Shown here in pieces: positions 17,320 to 27,303 of a DNA stretch of 64,000 nt; position 1 is the first letter of the stretch; every line of letters begins with the position of its first letter. The position numbers and the translations under genes were made by a program. Under the pieces are notes generated by a model, which was not told where the DNA came from, did not search any database, and saw nothing but the letters and a program-made list of their open reading frames with translations. The stretch is from Psychrobacter immobilis (GTDB lineage Bacteria > Pseudomonadota > Gammaproteobacteria > Pseudomonadales > Moraxellaceae), in assembly GCF_904846285.1 (NCBI RefSeq), contig NZ_CAJHAD010000015.1, positions 1 through 64,000 of the forward strand, in the 5' to 3' direction.

Positions 17320-18423
17320 TTAAGCTTGGTTTAAAAACGGATAATCGGTATAGCCTTCTGTACCGCCGCCATAAAAGCTTTGTGGATGTTGCTCATTAAG
17401 CGGCGCGCCTTCGCGGATACGCTCCGCTAAGTCAGGATTGGCAATATAGTCACGACCAAAAGCAACCGCATCGATATAGCCATCCTTGATATTTTTCTCT
17501 GCTTTTTCAGCGGTATAGCCACCCGCAGCAATAATCATTTGCCCAAAAGCATCACGAACACGCTGACGGAATTCGGTGCTATAAGGCGTACCACCTGCCC
17601 AGTCGGGCTCAGAGAGATGCAGATACATCAGCCCGCGCTTATTAATCTGCTCAATCAGCCAGATATTTTCGTCTTCATTGTAGCCCGCTTCGACATTATT
17701 AAACGTACCAAGCGGTGACACGCGAATACCGATATGGTCAGCATCCCACGCAGCGACGCAAGCATCGATGACATCAAGAGTCAAACGCGCACGATTCTCG
17801 CGGCTACCGCCATACTCATCATCACGCTGGTTGGTTTGCTCAACCCAAAACTGATGTAGCAGATAACCATGCGCGCCATGAATCTCTACGCCATCAAAAC
17901 CTGCTTCTTTGGCGTTTTTGGTCGCAAGCCCAAAGTCAGCGATGACTTGCTGCACTTCCTCAAGCGTGGCTGGACGCGGGGTCGTAGACTCAACGCGAAT
18001 CGCTTGGTTATTAATATCACGTAATGTTGTGCGCACGCCCACATGAACGTCAGACGCTGAAATAGGCGCTTTACCATCAGGTTGGACGCTTTCGTGTGAG
18101 ACCAAACCCGTGTGCCATAGCTGGACGACAATCTTACCGCCTTTGGCATGGACATTATCAACGATGGTTTTCCATGCGGTTGTCTGGTCTTCGGTATGGA
18201 TACCGGGCGCGCCCGCATAGCCTTTGGCCTGAAAAGACACCTGCGTCGCTTCGGTAATGACCAATCCAGAACCAGCACGCTGCGAGTAATATTCTCCAGC
18301 AAGTACAGTCGGCACATCACCCGGCTCGACAGAGCGCAGGCGGGTTAACGGTGCCATGATGATGCGATTTTTTAGAGTTTGAGTGCCCATTTTGACGGGT
18401 TCGAATAAGTTATCGTGTGCCAT
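17320..18423 (-). CDS. nemA: Old yellow enzyme-type alkene reductase
   Basis: FMN-dependent NADPH reductase of activated alkenes, nitro compounds and N-ethylmaleimide. At 367 residues it matches E. coli NemA (365). Family traits are [20 protein letters not shown] at the start, [12 protein letters not shown], the active-site [11 protein letters not shown] (both catalytic His and the Tyr) near residue 180, [13 protein letters not shown], and [12 protein letters not shown] near the phosphate-binding loop. The start ATG at 18423 follows AACAAGGCATCTC. It is convergent with the pirin gene. I see no NemR-like repressor gene beside it, unlike in E. coli. Confidence 0.93.
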   Translation of the reverse strand: MAHDNLFEPVKMGTQTLKNRIIMAPLTRLRSVEPGDVPTVLAGEYYSQRAGSGLVITEATQVSFQAKGYAGAPGIHTEDQTTAWKTIVDNVHAKGGKIVVQLWHTGLVSHESVQPDGKAPISASDVHVGVRTTLRDINNQAIRVESTTPRPATLEEVQQVIADFGLATKNAKEAGFDGVEIHGAHGYLLHQFWVEQTNQRDDEYGGSRENRARLTLDVIDACVAAWDADHIGIRVSPLGTFNNVEAGYNEDENIWLIEQINKRGLMYLHLSEPDWAGGTPYSTEFRQRVRDAFGQMIIAAGGYTAEKAEKNIKDGYIDAVAFGRDYIANPDLAERIREGAPLNEQHPQSFYGGGTEGYTDYPFLNQA

Positions 18424-18780
18424 GAGATGCCTTGTTTGTTGTTATAAGAATACGGTGTTAAGAGCCATTAAGCATTGATAAACAGCGTTTGTCATTGTCA
18501 CTTATCATTATTAAGCGGTCTATTTATCAGCCGTGTTCTTTATAGGGGGTAGAGAGGATGATTCCAAGTAACACTTACAAACAAAAACACCGACGCAAGT
18601 ATATTTTCAATGTTTTAAACGCTATTATTTATGTGACCTTATAAGGGTATTAAGATAATAAAAGCAGTGAAAATTTTATTAAATGTTACATGCACCACCC
18701 ATGCATCTTTTGCCAAATTTTTAAATAACTGTCACTTTTATTAGTATTTATTTTTATCATTTACTTAAGGGATAGAGTCC
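18424..18780. other. Divergent promoter region
   Basis: About 360 AT-rich bases between the old yellow enzyme gene and the next lipoprotein gene. No ORF, repeat or recognisable operator stands out. Confidence 0.4.
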
Positions 18781-19914
18781 ATGCAAAAAACCATATTATC
18801 GCTGGCAATAGGGCTAAGTTTCCTCTTAGGTATGAGCGCCTGCCAACCTAAATCAGATACGTCATCTGAATCAAGTGAGGCAAAGAACATAGAACAAATC
18901 AATAAGCTAACGCCCTTAGAAAAGTCAGCAGCCAAAACGACTACCGCAACAGACTCAGCGCTAAATGCAAAAACCTGCTTAGCGCTTAGTGACGCCATGA
19001 AAAAAGTGGATAACACCAGTAAGATTGAAGCTATTTATGCCATTCAAAAACAATTAAAAGCCTGTTTGCCAACGGCTAGTAATGCCGAAGTATTGAATTT
19101 ACTAAAAAACTATCAAGCGATGTATGAGCGTTTTTTATTGGATGAAAGCGATCTTAATAATTCAGAATTTGACCAAGATTTTTTTGACGTCATGAATGCC
19201 TTAGAGCAAGGCGAAGAAGTAGCGGAAGAAAAGCTACAAAAAATGAGTTCGCGCACACGCTACCTTATTGGTCTTATCCAAAATGATGCCGATGTTAGAG
19301 TGTATAATTTAGGCGAAGGTTACTATGCCTTTAGTCATGATTTGAAAGCTATGGCAGACATCTTTACCCCTTATCTACGTCCTGACCAAAAAGCATTCAT
19401 TCAGCGGATGGCAAAGGATAATCAAGATATCTTTTGGAGCGATGCCGCCATTACTACCTCTTTTAAAGAGTTGGTTGAGCGTGCGGTGTTTTGGGAAGAT
19501 TATATAACGCGTTATCCAAATGGCTACGCGGTGAAAGATGCCAAGATTTTATTGGACTTATACCGCTATTCTTTATTCTTTGGCTCAGACAATACTGGAT
19601 GGACGGATGATGCCATTCATGAGTTTATTGAACCAGAGTATAAGCAGACGATGGTTGCACTCACCAAACGTCCCAATAGTATCTTGGCAAAGGATGCAAC
19701 AAACTATCTTAACTTTATGGCGTTATCCGATAGCGAGCGTCAAGAGCTTTATCCAGTGCCTAGCACTAACGAAGATGGCTATGAGATGGATGACTGGACA
19801 AGGATACATGAGCAATTAAATCAAGCCATGCAGATACCTCCTATTTGGAAAATCGGCAGCAGCAATCGAGAATGCTTAAATGGGTTGTTTTGCCAAACCG
19901 AAAGCGTTGATTAA
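18781..19914 (+). CDS. Putative lipoprotein of unknown function
   Basis: A 377-residue protein with an N-terminal signal peptide and a probable lipobox ending ...GMSAC (Cys21). A low-complexity Ser/Glu/Lys/Thr stretch follows up to about residue 60. The remaining domain is mostly helical and Leu/Asp/Glu-rich, with motifs such as LIGLIQNDADVRVYNLGEGY and VFWEDYITRYPNGYAVKDA that suggest a helical-repeat periplasmic protein. I do not recognise a named family. The start has AAGGGATAGAGTCC upstream, a fair ribosome-binding site. It is monocistronic, with its own terminator. Confidence 0.75.
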   Translation: MQKTILSLAIGLSFLLGMSACQPKSDTSSESSEAKNIEQINKLTPLEKSAAKTTTATDSALNAKTCLALSDAMKKVDNTSKIEAIYAIQKQLKACLPTASNAEVLNLLKNYQAMYERFLLDESDLNNSEFDQDFFDVMNALEQGEEVAEEKLQKMSSRTRYLIGLIQNDADVRVYNLGEGYYAFSHDLKAMADIFTPYLRPDQKAFIQRMAKDNQDIFWSDAAITTSFKELVERAVFWEDYITRYPNGYAVKDAKILLDLYRYSLFFGSDNTGWTDDAIHEFIEPEYKQTMVALTKRPNSILAKDATNYLNFMALSDSERQELYPVPSTNEDGYEMDDWTRIHEQLNQAMQIPPIWKIGSSNRECLNGLFCQTESVD

Positions 19915-19933
19915 TAAAGCGCTTTTCAAGCAG

Positions 19934-19972
19934 TAAAAAAAAGCACCTACTTTTTAAAGTAAGTGCTTTTTT
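19934..19972. terminator. Bidirectional terminator
   Basis: AAAAAAGCAC...GTGCTTTTTT with an inner CTACTTT/AAAGTAa stem. It is shared by the lipoprotein gene and the convergent FadL-type gene. Confidence 0.9.
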
Positions 19973-20028
19973 CTACTTTCTATCAGCGCTAATATGAGCT
20001 ATTTTTAATAAATAATCTCAGTCAACTC

Positions 20029-21435
20029 TTAAAAATGATAACCAAGTTTCATGCCAAGCGCATAGCCTGTTCCATCGTCGATATTGGCTACGCGACCATC
20101 AACCTTGGTATCGACTGGACCGCCTTCAAACCACATATACTGACCGCCCGCAGAAACACTAAGCTGCTCGGTCAATTTATATTGCGCGCTTAATCCTAAG
20201 CTTTTGATAGAGTCATAAGGCCCTAGTAGACTGAGCGGCGCACCAGTACCGTGGTCATAGCCCAAGCGTACTTCGCCTGAAACTTTTGGATTAAACTGCT
20301 TACCCAATGCCACCTCAACCGAATAACCGTCTTTTTTATAAGCAGCTAAGGGCTCTTGTGTTGATAATGTCGCTAAAGGCGGGGCAACATTAAAATTACT
20401 CCAATCTACCCAGCGCGCGTTGATCATTCCTAATAACTGATACTTTTCACTTAGGCCCGTTTGAAAGTCTAAATTGACCGACTGCGGCATTTTCACTTCG
20501 GTCTTGCCCGCTAGCGGTAAGGCAACTTCGTCAGTAGCTGGTCCCGGTGTTACCCCATCACCACCAGCGATAGGTGGTAAAATAACTTGCAGGTTTTCTA
20601 CCCCAGATACCTGATATTTGGCAGGCGCGCGATAGGTTAATGATGCACGCAAGGCAATCTCTGGCTTTTCATACGCCATCCCAATGACAGGCACTAGCGT
20701 ATTTTCGTTTTCAAAGTCTAACGTATAATAGGTCGGCGCTGTCGCTACAGGATTGATAGCCGTCTCGTTAATAGCGCCCAAAGTTGCGGCTTCAGTTGGC
20801 GTAATCGTGCCGTTATTTTGTTTATTAACCAAATCATAATAAGCCTCAGTGGTTGGTATACCAAAAAGCGCCCCTGCTTGATCGATCACTTGAGAGACAG
20901 CGGTAGTCAAACCTACTGGCTGCGCGCCAGTAATATTTCCTTTTAACGTTTGGTACTCAAGACCACCATATAGCCACACATTATTGCCAATCTTACCACC
21001 GCCTAAAAGCGTGATGCCATTTGTCTCTACTCGCGCCTCAGTGGTGCCCATGCTATTGTTAAAAATGCTCCCTGCTGCATATTCGGTATCGACACCAAAG
21101 GGTTTTTCGTAAATTACCGCCAATGCCGTATTGGCGGTTGGGGCGATTTTGATAGCGGCTCCGGGTAAATCAAAGTCATCCATCATGTCGCCGATTTTAT
21201 TACCCGCGGCATCGGTGCCTTCGATTTTTGGATTAACATACGCATAAGATAGCTCGGCATAATTACCCGGCTCAAAAAAAGGCGCAACCGATTGTTTGCT
21301 GTATTCGATGCCAGCGGCATGCGCTGAGCTAATAGCGAGACTTAGCGCCGTCAAAGTACCGGCAGTGAGCAAATAGCGCGAAGAACGAGAAAGGGTAGTA
21401 GAATTCGTAAATCCTAAAAACAGCTGAGCGCTCAT
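20029..21435 (-). CDS. fadL: FadL-type outer-membrane fatty-acid transporter
   Basis: An outer-membrane beta-barrel of the OmpP1/FadL/TodX family, importing long-chain fatty acids or other hydrophobic compounds. A long signal peptide (about 40 residues) ends in SSAHA|AGIEY. The mature protein begins with the hatch-like segment, contains alternating amphipathic strands and PGAAIKIAPTANTALAVIYEKPFG, and ends in the outer-membrane C-terminal Phe (LGYHF). At 468 residues it is a little longer than E. coli FadL (446). The start ATG at 21435 is preceded by AAAAGGATATTGTC. Together with fadH and the acyl-CoA ligase near 33-37 kb it points to fatty-acid use. The exact substrate cannot be read from sequence. 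Confidence 0.85.
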   Translation of the reverse strand: MSAQLFLGFTNSTTLSRSSRYLLTAGTLTALSLAISSAHAAGIEYSKQSVAPFFEPGNYAELSYAYVNPKIEGTDAAGNKIGDMMDDFDLPGAAIKIAPTANTALAVIYEKPFGVDTEYAAGSIFNNSMGTTEARVETNGITLLGGGKIGNNVWLYGGLEYQTLKGNITGAQPVGLTTAVSQVIDQAGALFGIPTTEAYYDLVNKQNNGTITPTEAATLGAINETAINPVATAPTYYTLDFENENTLVPVIGMAYEKPEIALRASLTYRAPAKYQVSGVENLQVILPPIAGGDGVTPGPATDEVALPLAGKTEVKMPQSVNLDFQTGLSEKYQLLGMINARWVDWSNFNVAPPLATLSTQEPLAAYKKDGYSVEVALGKQFNPKVSGEVRLGYDHGTGAPLSLLGPYDSIKSLGLSAQYKLTEQLSVSAGGQYMWFEGGPVDTKVDGRVANIDDGTGYALGMKLGYHF

Positions 21436-21757
21436 GACAATATCCTTTTGTCAGTTAAAAACACGACCAAACTATAAAATCATGCATACTTTTTATAGTG
21501 GGCTTTAATCCCTAGATTAAATAGCGAATGTCGACCTTTGTCAATATATCAGTAGCAACTTTATAGGATTCTCTGCTTGAATAGACGGGAACAAAGGTTA
21601 AGCTCTTGATATATGTCTAAATTTTTTCGCTAAAAATTTTAGTGCGTTACTTGTACTTATTTAGCAAATTAACCAACTTATTTATGAAAAACTGGCTTAA
21701 TATCACATTTAACAATCCCTTCTCGATGGTCTCTTATTTTATTAAGCAGAGAAAAAT
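21436..21757. other. Divergent gap upstream of fadL-type gene
   Basis: About 320 AT-rich bases carrying promoters for both neighbours. No repeat, operator or ORF that I can support. Confidence 0.4.
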
Positions 21758-22483
21758 ATGATGTTAAAATCACTTTCCAGACTATGTTTAGCTGGTTCAT
21801 TAGTTTTAGGTTTAAGCAGCTGTATCGTGACAGAAAAGCTCGATTACCAATTGATGCTACAAGAAGATGCAAAATGGATCGCCGATGAGCAACTTACCGA
21901 CATCATTATCGCTGTCGGTAAGACCGCCGCGCCTATTCAAGGGGTTGAGCATGCTATTGTATTTGCAGGAGAAAAGCACAGCTATTTGGTACAGAGCGCC
22001 AATAGAGATCGTGAATTTATTGATATTTTAGACCAAGTGGATTTGGCTTATTTTTCTTTTAAGCCGATGCCGGCATTCAATGCACCCTATTTTAGAATAA
22101 GAATAGGCGAGCAAGGCTGCATCTCGGCACAAGGATGCATTGCTACCATATTATGGTTTGAAAAACCGACCCATCTACTAGTCGCCGATGAAACTGCTAA
22201 ACTTGAAGGGTTTGATTTTACTTGTCATGATGGTTTTGCAGGTGGTATGACACGCTGTACAAAAAATCTGTGGCGCCTCCCTGTGACAGTGGCACCGGCG
22301 GTGAAAAACATCGATACGTTATCATATCGCTTGCGCCAACCGACCACGCTAAAGTTTTATCATTATCAACCAGACAAAGCATTAGCAGAAGAAAAAAGGC
22401 TGAAAGCACTGATGCCATTTGCCAAGGCGTTTGACATCATTACCTTTCCCATTCAATTTATTATGGTAGAAGGTGTTAAATAA
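21758..22483 (+). CDS. Putative lipoprotein of unknown function
   Basis: A 241-residue protein with signal peptide and lipobox LGLSSC (Cys22). Two ATG codons stand in tandem at 21758 and 21761; either could start. The mature part contains four further Cys (in GEQGCISAQGCIA and FTCHDGFAGGMTRCTK) that could form disulphides in the periplasm. The rest looks like a compact alpha/beta domain. I do not recognise the family. The gene is convergent with the EamA transporter gene. Confidence 0.7.
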   Translation: MMLKSLSRLCLAGSLVLGLSSCIVTEKLDYQLMLQEDAKWIADEQLTDIIIAVGKTAAPIQGVEHAIVFAGEKHSYLVQSANRDREFIDILDQVDLAYFSFKPMPAFNAPYFRIRIGEQGCISAQGCIATILWFEKPTHLLVADETAKLEGFDFTCHDGFAGGMTRCTKNLWRLPVTVAPAVKNIDTLSYRLRQPTTLKFYHYQPDKALAEEKRLKALMPFAKAFDIITFPIQFIMVEGVK

Positions 22484-22518
22484 GTGCCATTGATTAAAAG
22501 GTTGTTTATCAATTAGAA

Positions 22519-22541
22519 AAAAATCCATATCTTAGGATTTC
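22519..22541 (-). terminator. Terminator overlapping the EamA stop codon
   Basis: On the minus strand AAATCC (containing the last sense bases) pairs with GGATTT across the TAA stop, followed by TTTTTCT. It is a short stem, so probably a modest terminator. Confidence 0.5.
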
Positions 22542-23434
22542 AGCATCTTTTTGATAGACAACTCTAAAGACAAATACGTACCAAATAATATCACCACCGA
22601 GCCGATAATCGCTGGCGTGTCTAAAGCCTCACCAAGCAGCAGATAGCCTAAAATAATGGCAAAAATCGGAATGACTAAGGTAATACTGGTCGCGCGCATT
22701 GGACCGATACTTTTAATCAATTGATTCATAAAAATCAGCGCGATGGCGGTTGAAAAGACGCCAATACAAATCACTGACGTCCAAGCAGTGAGGCTAATGG
22801 TTTTGCCATAGGGAAACTCATACACCGCTATCGGCAGCATGATAATACTGGCGATGATAAGCGATCCTGCGGTAATCGCCACCGGCGAGACATCGTATAA
22901 ATAGTTTCTGGTGATATTGGCGCCGACCGCATAACCAACACAGGCCAATAATGCGTAGCCCATCGGCAGTAACCCTGAGCCTGACTCAGCGCCCTGCCCG
23001 CTGCCGCCAAATAAGTTCTCACTCATCAAAATAATCACGCCGATAACGCCAATGATTAAGCCGATAATTTGTTTTTTTGACAGTCGGTCTTTAAAAAAGG
23101 TGCTGGCGATAAAACCGCTCATCATCGGTACGGACGCATTAAGCACCGCCAACACCCCAGCATTGACCGAGCGCGCTGAAAAGGCAAACAGGATAAAAGG
23201 GATAGCGGCAGAAAATAGTCCGACTAGGGTCAGTACTTTCCAGTTATCACGTATGCCTGCTCTGTTTTTTGAGCTGATTAAGACAAAAACCAGCATCACT
23301 AAACCGGCAAATACCACACGCAAACTGGCAAACGCTAACGAGCCAAATTCCGGCACGCCGATACGGTAAAAAATAAAAGACAGCGACCACATAAAGGACA
23401 GTGTCATAAAAATAATGAGGTCGCGGTTGGACAT
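22532..23434 (-). CDS. EamA-family (drug/metabolite) transporter
   Basis: A 300-residue inner-membrane protein with ten hydrophobic segments in two EamA halves. The first half opens FMTLSFMWSLSFIFYRIGVP and carries LNASVPMMSGFIASTFFKDR; the second half ends with LGEALDTPAIIGSVVILFGTY. The family exports amino acids and metabolites; the substrate is not predictable. It lies about 100 bases downstream of trpB on the same strand and may be co-transcribed with it. An exporter next to a tryptophan synthase subunit suggests, but does not prove, an aromatic amino acid or indole-related substrate. Confidence 0.9.
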   Translation of the reverse strand: MSNRDLIIFMTLSFMWSLSFIFYRIGVPEFGSLAFASLRVVFAGLVMLVFVLISSKNRAGIRDNWKVLTLVGLFSAAIPFILFAFSARSVNAGVLAVLNASVPMMSGFIASTFFKDRLSKKQIIGLIIGVIGVIILMSENLFGGSGQGAESGSGLLPMGYALLACVGYAVGANITRNYLYDVSPVAITAGSLIIASIIMLPIAVYEFPYGKTISLTAWTSVICIGVFSTAIALIFMNQLIKSIGPMRATSITLVIPIFAIILGYLLLGEALDTPAIIGSVVILFGTYLSLELSIKKMLKS

Positions 23435-23532
23435 GGGTAAATCCTATCAAGCGTTAGACGTTAAAAAAACCACGATGATAACTGGTTAAACGCTTGAGAG
23501 CTGTTGTCTTTTTATACTGTTTGCAGATTTTT

Positions 23533-24759
23533 TTATAGCTTTACCTTATCCAAAATAAAATCAATATCTTTATCGCCGCGCCCTGATAGATTAACCAAAA
23601 TCGTCTCATCCGCTGACATATCCTTGGCGATTTTCATCGTATAGGCAATGGCATGTGCTGACTCTAAAGCAGGAATGATACCCTCAAGGCGTGATAGCGC
23701 CATAAAGGCTTCTAAACATTCTGCATCAGTCGCTGATTCATACGTAGCCAGTTGCAAGTCTCGTAAATGCGAATGCTGTGGTCCAACGCCCGGATAATCT
23801 AGACCAGAGGCAATCGAATGTACCGGTGCTGGCTCACCTTTTTCATCGAGCAATACATAACACTTAAAGCCATGAATCTCGCCTTTGACGCCGAGCGACA
23901 TCGTCGCCGCATGATTGGGCGTATCCAAACCTTCACCTGCGGGTTCGACGCCGATTTTTTGTACCTCTGCATCATCAAAAAAGCCGCTAAACATGCCGAT
24001 AGCATTGGAGCCGCCGCCAACACAAGCGACCACCTTATTAGGCAGCTTACCCGTCGTCGCTAGAAACTGCGCCCGTGCTTCATGACCAACCACTGACTGA
24101 AAGTAGCTGACCATTTCAGGATATGGCGCAGGCCCCAATGCCGAGCCAATCGCAAACATGCTAGTATCAAGCTCATTCAAATAAGTCTCAAAAGCGCTAT
24201 CGACCGCTTCTTTTAGCGTACCTGCACCGCGTGAGACTGGCACAATATTGGCACCCAAAATCTTCATCCGGCTGACGTTTGGATGTTCTTTTTTAATATC
24301 GACCACACCCATGTGAATCTCACACTCCAACCCCATCAAGGCCGCTGCCGTTGCCAATGCGACTCCGTGTTGCCCCGCGCCCGTCTCGGCAATGACCTTT
24401 TTTTTGCCTAATTTCTTGGCTAATAAAACTTCACCCAAACAGTGATTAATTTTGTGTGCGCCCGTATGGTTTAAATCCTCACGTTTAAAATAAATCTGCG
24501 CGCCGCCGCAATGCTGGGTCAAACGCTGCGCATGATAAATGGGACTTGGACGACCGACATAAGTCTCACGTAAGCGCTTCATCTCTTTGATAAAGTCGTC
24601 GTTTTTAACAATCTCACGAAAGCCTGTCTCAATCTCACTCATGGCTTTAGCAAGCTCTGGGTGAGCAATTTTGCCACCGAACTCACCATATAAACCCTCG
24701 CTATTTGGCAAGATAGATTGATGTAAACCGTAGCCAATGGCGGTATTTTGCGTTGTCAT
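23533..24759 (-). CDS. trpB: Tryptophan synthase beta chain (solitary, divergent)
   Basis: PLP enzyme that condenses indole with serine to tryptophan. At 408 residues it is the TrpB1 length. The PLP lysine is in HTGAHKINH (Lys103), the catalytic glutamate in AETGAGQHG (Glu125), the phosphate-binding loop is [10 protein letters not shown], and the C-terminal LSGRGDKD is present. Unusual points are that no trpA lies beside it, and that the communication domain ([20 protein letters not shown], then [18 protein letters not shown]) departs from the usual VDI.RQ.LNVFRM...VPVTSGS.TLKDA pattern. It may pair with a remote TrpA, or be a second, stand-alone copy. The start ATG at 24759 has only AAGGC upstream as ribosome-binding site. 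Confidence 0.9.
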   Translation of the reverse strand: MTTQNTAIGYGLHQSILPNSEGLYGEFGGKIAHPELAKAMSEIETGFREIVKNDDFIKEMKRLRETYVGRPSPIYHAQRLTQHCGGAQIYFKREDLNHTGAHKINHCLGEVLLAKKLGKKKVIAETGAGQHGVALATAAALMGLECEIHMGVVDIKKEHPNVSRMKILGANIVPVSRGAGTLKEAVDSAFETYLNELDTSMFAIGSALGPAPYPEMVSYFQSVVGHEARAQFLATTGKLPNKVVACVGGGSNAIGMFSGFFDDAEVQKIGVEPAGEGLDTPNHAATMSLGVKGEIHGFKCYVLLDEKGEPAPVHSIASGLDYPGVGPQHSHLRDLQLATYESATDAECLEAFMALSRLEGIIPALESAHAIAYTMKIAKDMSADETILVNLSGRGDKDIDFILDKVKL

Positions 24760-25141
24760 ATAAAAGCCTTATTATTTTAAATGGAGTATTGATATCGGAG
24801 CTTTTGCCTAATTATTTAGCTTTTTTAAGGATAAGAATAATTGAATGTATTTGTGTTCTAGTACATTGAAACAAGATAATAAGCGAAATTACTTATTTGG
24901 TCAAGTTTACGCCTTACTATAGAAATAATTGGCTAAATCATTAACTAAATGCTGGCAAGAATAATCAGTAAATTAAAAGCGCTTTATATCTATAACTATT
25001 ACAGCAATCGCGTGACTGAAATAATAACGCAACCTATGTTTGCTAATATAGCGCTCTTTCGCCTTGCCGCACCCTTGCGGTCAAAAACTAATATTATTTA
25101 ACTCAGGCTTTTTTAGCTTAAATATCAAATTAGGACATACC
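24760..25141. other. Divergent gap between trpB and the GMC oxidoreductase
   Basis: About 380 AT-rich bases with the promoters of both genes. I looked for a Trp leader peptide with tandem Trp codons and for an attenuator hairpin upstream of trpB and saw neither. Confidence 0.4.
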
Positions 25142-26740
25142 ATGCAACGACGCCAACTGATTAAAGCCATGGGTTTAAGCTTAGGTGCGATCAGCACCTC
25201 CGCTGCGGTAAGTGGCTGTCAAACGCTTGCCAAGCAACCAAAACTACCTAGTACAATCACCCAAGTGGGACACTTTCCTAATATTATCGTTGGTAGTGGT
25301 TATGGCGGCGCGGTATCAGCACTGCGGTTGAGCGAAAAAGGTCATAAAGTGCTGATTGTTGAGATGGGGATGCGCTGGGACAGAACACCCGAGCATGATA
25401 CCTTTTGCAAAATGATTACTGCTGATAAACGCTCAAGCTGGTTTAGCAATATGCCAAACGCCCCTATCCCGATTCCGATACCTATCAGAAAATATCCTGG
25501 GGTTTTAGATTTAATCGAATATGACGACATGAAAGTCTTTGCTGGACGTGCTTACGGTGGCGGCTCTATCGTCAATGGTGCGATTGCCATTCAACCAAGA
25601 CGTTCGCACTTTGAAGAAGTGTTTCCGTGGATTGATTCTAATGAGATGTACGACACTTATTTCCCACGCGCTATGAAAGAGCTAAAAGTCAGCCAAATTC
25701 CTGAGTCATTTTTTAATCAATCCGAGCACTACGAATTTACTCGTTCGGCTGAACGCCAAGCAGAAAAGGCGGGGATGAAAACCGAATTCTTTGGCAACAG
25801 CTACGATTTTGACTATATGCAAAAAGAAGCGCGCGGTGAAGTCTATGCTTCAGGACTGGGCGGTGAAGTCATCTATGGCAATAACGCTGGCAAGTATTCA
25901 CTGGATTTAACTTACTTAAAAGACGCTGAAGCCACTGACAACGTCACGGTAAAAACCTTGCGCAAAGTAAATAGCATTCAAGCACTGGATAATGACCAAC
26001 TGCGCTTAGAAGTTCATGTTGTTAATATGACGGGCGGCATCGATAAAATTGAGCATTATACTTGCGATAAGCTATTTTTAAATGCTGGCAGTACGGGCAC
26101 TTCAGAGTTACTGCTTAAAAGCCAAGCTGAAGGGAAATTAAATAACTTAAACGAACATATCGGACAACATTGGGGACCCAACGGCAACATCATGACGGGT
26201 CGCAATTTCGTCCACGCCGCGGGCACTACCCAATCTACCATTCCGGTCAAAGGTATCAATATGTGGGATGGCGATAGAGACGGCTCGAAGTACAAAATCT
26301 TTGCCGAACTCGCCCCATTACCGCTAGGTCTTGAGACGTGGACGACGCTATATCTCGCCATCACAGACAATCCAGAACGCGGCAATTATTACTATGATAA
26401 AGCCACCAAAACCGTCAAGCTCAACTGGAAACGCGAGCAAAACGAGTACTCGGTAAATGCTGCTAAAGAGCTGATCGAAAAACTCGCCAAAGTAAATGGT
26501 GGATCGACTTCAAGTTTGCTGTTCACCAAAGGCTTCGGCGATAACTTCTGCTATCACCCGCTTGGCGGCTGCGTATTAGGCAAAGCAACGGATGAGTTTG
26601 GGCGCGTAAAAGGGCATGAAAATATCTATGTGCAAGATGGCGCGTTAATTCCCGGTAGCGCTGGCGTCAATCCGTATGTATTTATCACCGGACTTGCTGA
26701 GCGTAATATGGCGACTATTTTGAAGGAAGATTTTGAGTAG
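25142..26740 (+). CDS. Tat-exported GMC oxidoreductase (cholesterol-oxidase-like)
   Basis: A 532-residue FAD enzyme. I chose ATG 25142 (TTAGGAC upstream) because the protein then begins MQRRQLIKAMGLSLGAISTS, a twin-arginine signal. That signal ends near VSGC, so the protein may be a Tat lipoprotein. FAD motif IIVGSGYGGAVSALRLSEKG follows at about residues 44-63, then AGRAYGGGSIVNGAIAIQPR. The C-terminus has the GMC/cholesterol-oxidase signature CYHPLGGCVLGKATDEFGRV and DGALIPGSAGVNPYVFITGL. Enzymes of this type oxidise sterols or other alcohols outside the cytoplasm. The substrate is unknown. It is monocistronic, with its own terminator. Confidence 0.85.
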   Translation: MQRRQLIKAMGLSLGAISTSAAVSGCQTLAKQPKLPSTITQVGHFPNIIVGSGYGGAVSALRLSEKGHKVLIVEMGMRWDRTPEHDTFCKMITADKRSSWFSNMPNAPIPIPIPIRKYPGVLDLIEYDDMKVFAGRAYGGGSIVNGAIAIQPRRSHFEEVFPWIDSNEMYDTYFPRAMKELKVSQIPESFFNQSEHYEFTRSAERQAEKAGMKTEFFGNSYDFDYMQKEARGEVYASGLGGEVIYGNNAGKYSLDLTYLKDAEATDNVTVKTLRKVNSIQALDNDQLRLEVHVVNMTGGIDKIEHYTCDKLFLNAGSTGTSELLLKSQAEGKLNNLNEHIGQHWGPNGNIMTGRNFVHAAGTTQSTIPVKGINMWDGDRDGSKYKIFAELAPLPLGLETWTTLYLAITDNPERGNYYYDKATKTVKLNWKREQNEYSVNAAKELIEKLAKVNGGSTSSLLFTKGFGDNFCYHPLGGCVLGKATDEFGRVKGHENIYVQDGALIPGSAGVNPYVFITGLAERNMATILKEDFE

Positions 26741-26762
26741 AGTTTTAGGATTTAGAGGTATG

Positions 26763-26789
26763 AAAAACGCTCTTGATGGGCGTTTTTTT
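26763..26789 (+). terminator. Terminator of the GMC oxidoreductase gene
   Basis: AAAAACGC, an 8-9-base loop, and GCGTTTTTTT. Confidence 0.8.
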
Positions 26790-26854
26790 GGATTTGAAGT
26801 TAGTTTAAATTTCTTAATAATAATGACTAGTTTTAAACGGTACACTATACAAAT

Positions 26855-26896
<42 letters not shown>

Positions 26897-26905
26897 GAGC
26901 TAAAA

Positions 26906-27223
26906 TCAATAACTAGTTAATATTTTACTTATCTGATTTTTTATTTTCATAAAGTTGTTATTCTCTATAACTCTCTCATCAAAATCCTCCCTCCAAATAT
27001 AAAAATCTGAAAAACTACCGTTGCCACCATTCATCGACCCGTAGCTATAATAAATATCTCTAATTGTACTCTTGGCGTCTTCATTGGATGCTAATGAATA
27101 ATCTATTTGATTCAATATTAAGTTAATACCTCTTATCCAATTGTCCTCATGCTCTTGAATTAGAACATCTCTCATTTGAATAAAAAGTTCGTTCAATCTT
27201 ACTAATTTATCTAAGTCGCTCAT
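26906..27223 (-). CDS. Small AT-rich hypothetical protein (DUF6966-like)
   Basis: A 105-residue cytosolic protein, much more AT-rich than its neighbours. The middle part, STIRDIYYSYGSMNGGNGSFSDFYIW, resembles the GGMGSFNDL segment of small DUF6966-type proteins, so I offer that family tentatively. Such proteins are often strain-variable and occur near toxin or effector genes, but no partner is seen here. The start ATG at 27223 is preceded by TCACAAGAAGTCTATC, a weak ribosome-binding site. Probably an accessory gene acquired between two core genes. Confidence 0.5.
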   Translation of the reverse strand: MSDLDKLVRLNELFIQMRDVLIQEHEDNWIRGINLILNQIDYSLASNEDAKSTIRDIYYSYGSMNGGNGSFSDFYIWREDFDERVIENNNFMKIKNQISKILTSY

Positions 27224-27303
27224 GATAGACTTCTTGTGAATAATTAAAGTTTTGTAGATATTATATATGAAAGCCTACAACACATAATAAAAGAGGATAA
27301 CTA

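Noticed and set aside
24760..25141. Trp leader-peptide attenuator before trpB
   Set aside because: No short ORF with tandem Trp codons and no competing hairpins are visible.
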